Source: an uncultured Bacteroidales bacterium (lineage in GTDB: Bacteria; Bacteroidota; Bacteroidia; Bacteroidales; UBA932). From it: DNA of 12,571 nucleotides. Under the pieces are notes generated by a model. The model saw only the letters and a list, made by a program, of their open reading frames with translations, ran no database searches and was not told the origin of the DNA. Location: positions 1 to 12,571 of the forward strand of contig CAKUYG010000049.1 of the NCBI GenBank assembly GCA_934702165.1, read 5' to 3'. Numbering within the stretch: position 1 is the first letter of the stretch; the number at the start of each line of letters is the position of its first letter. The position numbers were made by a program, and so were the translations under genes. Of the stretch, positions 7,722-12,571 are shown piece by piece.

Positions 7722-10160
7722 ATGAAGCTCAGTTACAATTGGCTTAAAGATTATTTGAAGTGCGACCTTTCCGTCCAGCAGATTGCGGATGCCATGACAT
7801 CCATCGGAATCGAGGTTGACGGTGTAGAGGAGAGTGAGCAGGTGCCTGGCGGACTTGCCGGGGTTGTTGTCGCAAAAGTACTTGAATGTGTGGCGCATCC
7901 GGACTCGGATCATCTCCATGTGACTAAAGTTGATCCAGGTACGGGGGAGCCGCTCACCGTCGTATGTGGGGCTCCGAATGTGGCTGCCGGGCAGAAGGTG
8001 CTGTTCGCCCAGCTCGGGACGGTGCTGCCGGGTGAGTTCAAGATCAAGAAGTCAAAGATCCGCGGCGTGGAGTCATTCGGAATGATATGTGCCGAGGATG
8101 AGCTTGGCATAGGCACCGGTCATGACGGGATCATGGTTCTTCCTGAGGATGCCGTGGTCGGCACCCCGGCCAAGGAGTACCTTCATCTTGAGTCCGAGGC
8201 AGTGATTGAGTATGAGATAACGGCCAACCGTGTGGATGCGGCTTCCCATTGGGGTGTGGCAAGGGATCTTTATGCCTGGATGAGGCTGAACAATATCCCT
8301 TGCGAACTTGTACGTCCGTCTGTGGATGCGTTTCGGGAAGGTGAGGGTGAAGGTGTCGGGGTACAGGTGCTGGACAGCAAGGGGGCACCGCGCTACAGCG
8401 GCATCACCCTGCGCGGTGTCAAGACAGGACCTTCTCCTGAGTGGCTTCAGAAGAAGCTCCAGAGCATCGGCCTGCATCCGATTGACAATATAGTGGACAT
8501 ATCCAACTTTGTCCTTTTTGAACTCGGCCAGCCTTTGCATACATTTGATGCCGACAAGATCACCGGTGGAAAGGTGATTGTCCGCAGGGCGTCCGAAGGG
8601 GAGAAGATAAAGACTCTCGACGGGGTGGAGCGCAAGCTTTCTGCTTCGGATATGGTCATTGCAAATGCTGACGGACCGATGTGCATCGCAGGCGTGTTCG
8701 GCGGAGAGGATAGCGGTGTCTCAGATTCTACGGTCAATCTCTTCGTGGAAAGCGCTTATTTTGACCCGGCTTCGGTGCGCAAGACCGCCAAGAGCCAGGG
8801 GCTTCAGACCGATGCTTCTTTCAGGTATGAGCGCGGTGCCGATCCTCAGATCGTGCCGTATGCCCTGAAACGTGCCGTGACGCTCATCCAGGAGTGTGCA
8901 GGGGGAGAAGTCGTCGGAAAGATCCAGGAAGTATACCCGGAACCGATCGGGCGTAAGCGCATAGAATTGGACTATGCCAGGATCGAGGCCCTCATTGGTC
9001 ATCATATCGGTCACGAAGTGATAGAGAACATCCTCGGCTGGCTGGATTATGAATTCCTGGAAAAGAGGGAAGGCGGCGCTCTTGTGGCGGCTCCATCCTA
9101 TATGGTGGATGTCTACAGGGAGTGTGATGTCGTGGAGGAGATCCTCCGCATCTACGGGTACAACAACATCCCGCTGCCGAAGAGAATGCTCATGTCCGTC
9201 AACGCCACTCCGAAGCCGGACCCTGAAGCCATCAGGAACAACATCTCCAACTTCCTTGCAGCCAACGGATTCACCGAGACGATGAACAATTCTCTGACGA
9301 AGTCGGATTACTATTCAAAGCTCAGGACATTCCCGGAGGAGAAATGTGTCAGGATCGTGAATCCTCTGAGCCAGGATCTGAATGTCATGAGGCAGACTCT
9401 AATACTTGGTGGCCTTGAGGTCGTGGCCTACAATCTCAACCGCCAGACGGGCTATCTGCGTACTTTTGAATATGGAAGCGTGTACAGCAGGATACCGGAG
9501 AAGACTTCGCAGACCCTTGAGGGGTACGAGGAGCACCAGTGCTTCTGCCTGATGCTTACCGGGACCCCGGAAAAATCCTGGAGAGTCGAGGCGGAGAAGA
9601 GCAATTATTTCCAGCTTAAGGGATATGTTGAGCTACTGCTTAAGCGTTATGGTGCCAACCTGTACAATATGCGTACGGATGCCGCCCCTTCCGACATGTT
9701 CTCTGAGGGCATGGCGTATTCTGTACCGGGCGGCGGACAACTTGCCGTGCTTGGCACTGTCAATCCTTCGCTGGCTAGGCAGTTCGGCATAAAGCAGCCT
9801 GTGTATGCGGCGGAGATCAGCTGGCCGGCACTGTTTGAGCTTGTAAAGAGAGATAAGGTGGCATTCACCGAGATGCCTAAGTTTCCGGAGGTGCGCCGTG
9901 ATCTTGCACTCCTTCTGGATGAGAGCGTCAGCTACGCCGAACTCAGGGCGGCAGCGTTCAAGCAGGAGAAGAAGCTTCTGCGTCAAGTCGGGCTGTTTGA
10001 TGTCTACCGCGGGGACAAGATACCGGAGGGGAAGAAGCAGTATGCTCTCAGTTTCGTGATTCGTGATGCTGACAAGACGTTGACTGACCAGGACACCGAG
10101 AGGGTGATGGAGCGGCTTCTGTCCATGTTCACCAAGAACTTCGGGGCCCAGCTGAGGTAA
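7722..10160 (+). CDS. pheT: Phenylalanyl-tRNA synthetase beta subunit
   Basis: The 812-aa beta subunit of the alpha2-beta2 PheRS handles tRNA-Phe binding and proofreading of mischarged tyrosine. Domains in order are a short N-terminal part (MKLSYNWLKDYL), the EMAP-II/OB-like tRNA-binding domain at about 42-155 (HPDSDHLHVTKVD, VCGAPNV, SKIRGVESFGMICAEDELG), and the B3/B4 editing module at about 205-385 (including LHPIDNIVDISNFVLFELGQ). The B5 domain (about 405-475) ends in DVVEEILRIYGY, the catalytic-like core follows, and a ferredoxin-fold anticodon-binding domain covers about 717-811 (FPEVRRDLALLLDE). It is full length with no gaps. The pheS partner is not in the window, so the two subunits are encoded apart or elsewhere. 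Its stop is 3 nt before the DUF4296 gene. Confidence 0.97.
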   Translation: MKLSYNWLKDYLKCDLSVQQIADAMTSIGIEVDGVEESEQVPGGLAGVVVAKVLECVAHPDSDHLHVTKVDPGTGEPLTVVCGAPNVAAGQKVLFAQLGTVLPGEFKIKKSKIRGVESFGMICAEDELGIGTGHDGIMVLPEDAVVGTPAKEYLHLESEAVIEYEITANRVDAASHWGVARDLYAWMRLNNIPCELVRPSVDAFREGEGEGVGVQVLDSKGAPRYSGITLRGVKTGPSPEWLQKKLQSIGLHPIDNIVDISNFVLFELGQPLHTFDADKITGGKVIVRRASEGEKIKTLDGVERKLSASDMVIANADGPMCIAGVFGGEDSGVSDSTVNLFVESAYFDPASVRKTAKSQGLQTDASFRYERGADPQIVPYALKRAVTLIQECAGGEVVGKIQEVYPEPIGRKRIELDYARIEALIGHHIGHEVIENILGWLDYEFLEKREGGALVAAPSYMVDVYRECDVVEEILRIYGYNNIPLPKRMLMSVNATPKPDPEAIRNNISNFLAANGFTETMNNSLTKSDYYSKLRTFPEEKCVRIVNPLSQDLNVMRQTLILGGLEVVAYNLNRQTGYLRTFEYGSVYSRIPEKTSQTLEGYEEHQCFCLMLTGTPEKSWRVEAEKSNYFQLKGYVELLLKRYGANLYNMRTDAAPSDMFSEGMAYSVPGGGQLAVLGTVNPSLARQFGIKQPVYAAEISWPALFELVKRDKVAFTEMPKFPEVRRDLALLLDESVSYAELRAAAFKQEKKLLRQVGLFDVYRGDKIPEGKKQYALSFVIRDADKTLTDQDTERVMERLLSMFTKNFGAQLR

Positions 10161-10163
10161 AAG

Positions 10164-10766
10164 ATGAGGAGGCATATTCCGAAAATGCTCGTTTTTTTCT
10201 TGCTGCTTGCCGCCTGTGGCGGCAGGCAGGGGAAGGTGATTCCGGAGAAGAAGATGGCGGAGCTGTATGCGGATATGTTTCTTGCCGACCAGTGGCTCAA
10301 AGAGAACAAGCCTGCCAAAGAGGTTGCAGATACGACGCTTTTTTTTGATCCGATTTTCGAGAAGCATGGTTTCACATTTGCGGATTATGAAAGGAGCATT
10401 GAATTCTATTCGGCAGAGCCGGATGTGCTCTCACGGATTGTGGACAGCGCTTCATCGGCACTGAAGCGTCAGGCAGAAAGGTACACCAGGATTTCCACGG
10501 CTATCCGCAAGGCCAAGGAAGAGGATGAGAAAAACAGGGCGGACTACAGGTCTGTCGATTTCTCTTCGGATTCCGCCGTGTGGGCGGCAAGAGGAGTGCT
10601 ATGGCCTGCAAAAGGCAGTGTTGAATTCCGCACTGATACACTTGCTGCCGGGGAGATGCTTAGAGTCAAGGAGACGTTTGATACACCCCAGGTCGGTCGG
10701 CCGCAGCTCAGCCGTCCCGAAAAGGTCATGGAAAGAGTGGAGATGAAAGATATTAAATTAAGATAG
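10164..10766 (+). CDS. DUF4296 family lipoprotein
   Basis: The 200-aa product starts with a basic n-region and a hydrophobic segment ending in the lipobox LAAC, with C18 as the lipidated residue (followed by GGRQGK). The mature part opens with VIPEKKMAELYADMFLADQWL, the pattern I recall for DUF4296, a Bacteroidetes family of unknown function. A mixed-charge, probably helical stretch follows (about 90-130). The absence of an acidic cluster right after the cysteine means no obvious surface-export signal. The ATG is 3 nt after the pheT stop, and a partial GAGG lies within the end of pheT, so translation is probably coupled. Membership of this operon says nothing firm about function. Confidence 0.82.
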   Translation: MRRHIPKMLVFFLLLAACGGRQGKVIPEKKMAELYADMFLADQWLKENKPAKEVADTTLFFDPIFEKHGFTFADYERSIEFYSAEPDVLSRIVDSASSALKRQAERYTRISTAIRKAKEEDEKNRADYRSVDFSSDSAVWAARGVLWPAKGSVEFRTDTLAAGEMLRVKETFDTPQVGRPQLSRPEKVMERVEMKDIKLR

Positions 10767-10771
10767 TTTTT

Positions 10772-11662
10772 ATGGATTTTCTTCAGAAATACGGCTACAC
10801 CCCTGATGGTGAAGCCATAGCATCTAAACTTCAGACACTTGCCGCAAATCTTGCTACAGCCGAGTCGCCGGAAGTCTTCAAGCGCTGCTTCTCCATGATG
10901 GATCTGACAACGCTGCATACCAACGATACGGAGGCTTCCGTCAAGGCTCTTGTGGAGAAGGCCAATGGTGTTCTTTCGTCTTTTGAAGGTTACCCGCTGC
11001 CGGCATCGGTGTGCGTCTATCCTAACTTCGCTTCTGTCGTGAAAGAGAACAGGTGTTCAGACGAACTCCATGTCACTACTGTCGCCGCTTGCTTCCCTTC
11101 GTCGCAGAGTTATCTGGATGTCAAGCTTCTCGAGTGTCGCATGGCAGTGAGGAACGGGGCGGATGAAGTGGATATCGTGCTGGCTCTCAATTATTTCATG
11201 GCCGGGGACTACGAGAGTGCATCCCGGGAGATTTCCGAGATCCGCGCGGCAATAGATGACGAGGCTGCAAAGGAGGACAGGACTGTCGTCCTGAAGGTCA
11301 TACTGGAGACGGGGCTGCTTGTCACAGAAGAAAGGATTGCCAACGCTTCTTTCCTGGCCATGGAGGCAGGGGCTGATTTTATCAAGACTTCCACCGGAAA
11401 GGTGGAGGTGAACGCTACCCCGAAAGCCGCCTTTGTGATGTGCGAAAGCATCTTGGCATATTATAAGGCTACGGGACGTAAGGTCGGATTCAAGGCCGCG
11501 GGTGGCATATCTAATGCCAAGGATGCCCTCAGCTATTATTGCATTGCCTCATTTGTGCTCGGCAAGGAATGGCTTGACAAACGCTGGTTCCGTTTCGGTG
11601 TCAGCCGTCTGGGAAACAGTCTGATGAGCGCGATAGAGCAGAAAACTGTAAATTACTTCTAA
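10772..11662 (+). CDS. deoC: Deoxyribose-phosphate aldolase
   Basis: Class I aldolase that splits 2-deoxyribose-5-phosphate into glyceraldehyde-3-phosphate and acetaldehyde, in deoxynucleoside breakdown. The TIM barrel shows the known active-site residues: Schiff-base lysine K205 in FIKTSTGK, the second lysine K241 in GFKAAGGI, D134 in DEVDIVLAL, and the N-terminal D44 in MDLTTL. At 296 aa it is longer than the E. coli enzyme (259 aa). The extra length is mainly an N-terminal helical segment before MDLTTL. The ATG is 5 nt after the DUF4296 stop with no SD, so it is the last gene of the ftsY operon. A hairpin follows directly. Confidence 0.97.
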   Translation: MDFLQKYGYTPDGEAIASKLQTLAANLATAESPEVFKRCFSMMDLTTLHTNDTEASVKALVEKANGVLSSFEGYPLPASVCVYPNFASVVKENRCSDELHVTTVAACFPSSQSYLDVKLLECRMAVRNGADEVDIVLALNYFMAGDYESASREISEIRAAIDDEAAKEDRTVVLKVILETGLLVTEERIANASFLAMEAGADFIKTSTGKVEVNATPKAAFVMCESILAYYKATGRKVGFKAAGGISNAKDALSYYCIASFVLGKEWLDKRWFRFGVSRLGNSLMSAIEQKTVNYF

Positions 11663-11664
11663 AA

Positions 11665-11688
11665 AAACAGATATTATATCTGTTTCTT
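11665..11688 (+). terminator. A/T-rich hairpin terminator after deoC
   Basis: A 9-bp stem AAACAGATA (11665-11673) with TATCTGTTT (11677-11685) and a TTA loop starts 3 nt after the deoC stop and is followed by CTT. The stem is A/T-rich, so it is weaker than the others here, but its position makes it the likely end of the ftsY-pheT-DUF4296-deoC transcript. Confidence 0.6.
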
Positions 11689-11702
11689 ATGTGGACAATC
11701 AT

Positions 11703-11731
11703 GAGGGGCTGCTCCTGCGGAGCGGCCCCTC
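11703..11731. repeat. GC-rich 13-bp hairpin without a T tract
   Basis: A stem of 13 pairs (11703-11715 with 11719-11731, one G-T wobble) closes on a TGC loop. No run of Ts follows on either strand, so it is not a standard rho-independent terminator. It could be an RNA 3'-end stabiliser, a second barrier behind the weak hairpin at 11665-11688, or one copy of a dispersed palindromic repeat. No second copy is seen in this window. Confidence 0.6.
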
Positions 11732-11778
11732 GTTGCGTTGAGCGCCTGGCTCGCAGATGATTTTTGTGTTTCTTTATG

Positions 11779-11794
11779 ATTTAATCGATTAAAT
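11779..11794. promoter_or_regulatory. 16-bp perfect palindrome, candidate operator
   Basis: ATTTAATCGATTAAAT is a perfect palindrome centred on CG, 50 bp upstream of the start of the partial lipoprotein gene. A CG-centred palindrome of this length is typical of LacI-family operators, but the regulator is unknown. A weak -7-like element GAGCTTTG at 11820-11827 lies downstream, so the palindrome would fall near or upstream of the -33 position. The rest of the 182-nt gap between deoC and the lipoprotein gene holds only the two hairpins. Confidence 0.5.
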
Positions 11795-11844
11795 GGGTGA
11801 ACAATCGGAAAAGAGTTGCGAGCTTTGCATCTGACAAAAACGAT

Positions 11845-12571
11845 ATGGCTATGAAAAACTTCTTTAAGTTTGCAGCGATGCTGCTTTTGGCTGCCTCGTG
11901 TTCCGGCAAGCTCACGCCCGTGGGGGTGAGTGTTGAGGATATCGAAGGCAATGAGATAAGGCACGAGATGATCGTGCTTGGTGACCGGCTGGAGGATCCG
12001 TATTCTGTAGAAAATATGGAAAAGGCTCTTGACGCCGTCTATCCTACGAAGGCGGACAGGGTGCCGCTTGAACCTACGGACCTCTATGTGCGCTTTCTCC
12101 CGTCGGGAGAGGATGAATATGACGAGCTGGTGGATCTTGGTATGATGCTCGTGGATCATCCTGTGGACTACAGGATCCTGAGGGAAGGGGACTATTATCA
12201 CGATCCTTCCATAGCTGAAGATAAGATTACCTGGCAGTATGCGGTAGTTGACAAGGATTTCAAATTCCCCGCCCATATAAGATATGAGTTGCTGGAGCAG
12301 TGTTATATTGCGGAGCACGACCCGTCGACGAAGTCGGACGGGATGGACTGGGCGGAGGTGGAGCGGGCCGCATTCCGTCTTACCGGCAATGCCGACATGC
12401 TCTTGCCTCAGACACGTGGTGATGATTCGGGGACGCCTTCGGGACGGATCACGATTGTGGACTCCGCATTGGGGGATGAGCCTTTCGGTGTCAAGGGAGT
12501 AAAAGTTTCCTGCAACTGTTTCGTGAAGTTCGCCCATGCCTACACCGACAAGGACGGTTACTATCAGATGA
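11845..12571 (+). CDS. Partial lipoprotein with a C-terminal carboxypeptidase-regulatory-like domain (5' part only)
   Basis: An open frame of 242 codons runs off the right edge without a stop. The ATG at 11845 (or 11851) gives a signal peptide with MLLLAASC, C19 being the likely lipidation site. The next part (about 40-170) is a soluble domain with ENMEKALDAVYP, PTDLYVRFLPSGEDEYDEL and REGDYYHDPSIAEDKITWQY, which I recall only as a conserved pattern in uncharacterised Bacteroidetes proteins. From about residue 200, GRITIVDS, GVKGVKVSCN and YTDKDGYYQM look like the start of a carboxypeptidase-regulatory-like beta sandwich, common in secreted proteins of this phylum. The function is unknown. 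The coding call rests on the long frame, the signal peptide and the domain patterns; the minus-strand frame opposite is a shadow. Confidence 0.8.
   Translation, partial: MAMKNFFKFAAMLLLAASCSGKLTPVGVSVEDIEGNEIRHEMIVLGDRLEDPYSVENMEKALDAVYPTKADRVPLEPTDLYVRFLPSGEDEYDELVDLGMMLVDHPVDYRILREGDYYHDPSIAEDKITWQYAVVDKDFKFPAHIRYELLEQCYIAEHDPSTKSDGMDWAEVERAAFRLTGNADMLLPQTRGDDSGTPSGRITIVDSALGDEPFGVKGVKVSCNCFVKFAHAYTDKDGYYQM

Noticed and set aside
11674..12537. 287-codon minus-strand frame opposite the partial lipoprotein gene
   Set aside because: The plus-strand frame has a signal peptide, a lipobox and domain-like patterns; the minus-strand product is rich in His and Arg with no motifs and runs through the deoC hairpin.

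Overview
The window looks like a core-genome stretch of a member of the Bacteroidetes, most likely order Bacteroidales. Four things point there. The DUF4199, DUF4295 and DUF4296 proteins are families characteristic of that phylum. Four gene starts have phylum-style promoters (TAnnTTTG near -7, TTG or TTTG about 20 bp upstream). Most start codons have A-rich leaders and no Shine-Dalgarno (SD) sequence. There are also two lipoproteins of Bacteroidetes type. The genus cannot be fixed from this sequence. I see no CRISPR array, insertion sequence, phage gene, tRNA or rRNA.

Layout. (1) Positions 1-123 hold two hairpin terminators, one for an upstream + strand gene and one for the minus-strand pair that follows. 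(2) 124-1612, minus strand: a DUF4199 membrane protein followed after 4 nt by a membrane-anchored family 2 glycosyltransferase. (3) 1613-1704: a short divergent promoter region. (4) 1705-6009, plus strand: thrS, infC, rpmI, rplT and lepB, closely packed and probably one transcript (threonyl-tRNA synthetase, IF3, bL35, bL20, signal peptidase I). (5) 6089-6707: rpmB, rpmG and a 52-aa DUF4295 protein, with their own promoter and a terminator. (6) 6823-11662: ftsY, pheT, a DUF4296 lipoprotein and deoC, with gaps of 3 to 14 nt. (7) 11663-11844: two hairpins and a 16-bp perfect palindrome, then a lipoprotein gene that runs off the right edge.

How the genes work together. Most of the window serves protein synthesis and export: tRNA charging (ThrRS, PheRS beta), initiation (IF3), the large ribosomal subunit (bL35, bL20, bL28, bL33, probably the DUF4295 protein), membrane targeting (FtsY) and signal-peptide removal (LepB).

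The most interesting points are in the translation genes. IF3 appears to start at an AUC codon behind a perfect SD, in a phylum that rarely uses SD sequences. ThrRS has lost nearly all of its N-terminal TGS domain while keeping the editing and catalytic domains. The DUF4295 gene is the only other one with a good SD-like site. I see no obviously new multi-gene system; the partial lipoprotein behind the palindrome is the least understood locus.
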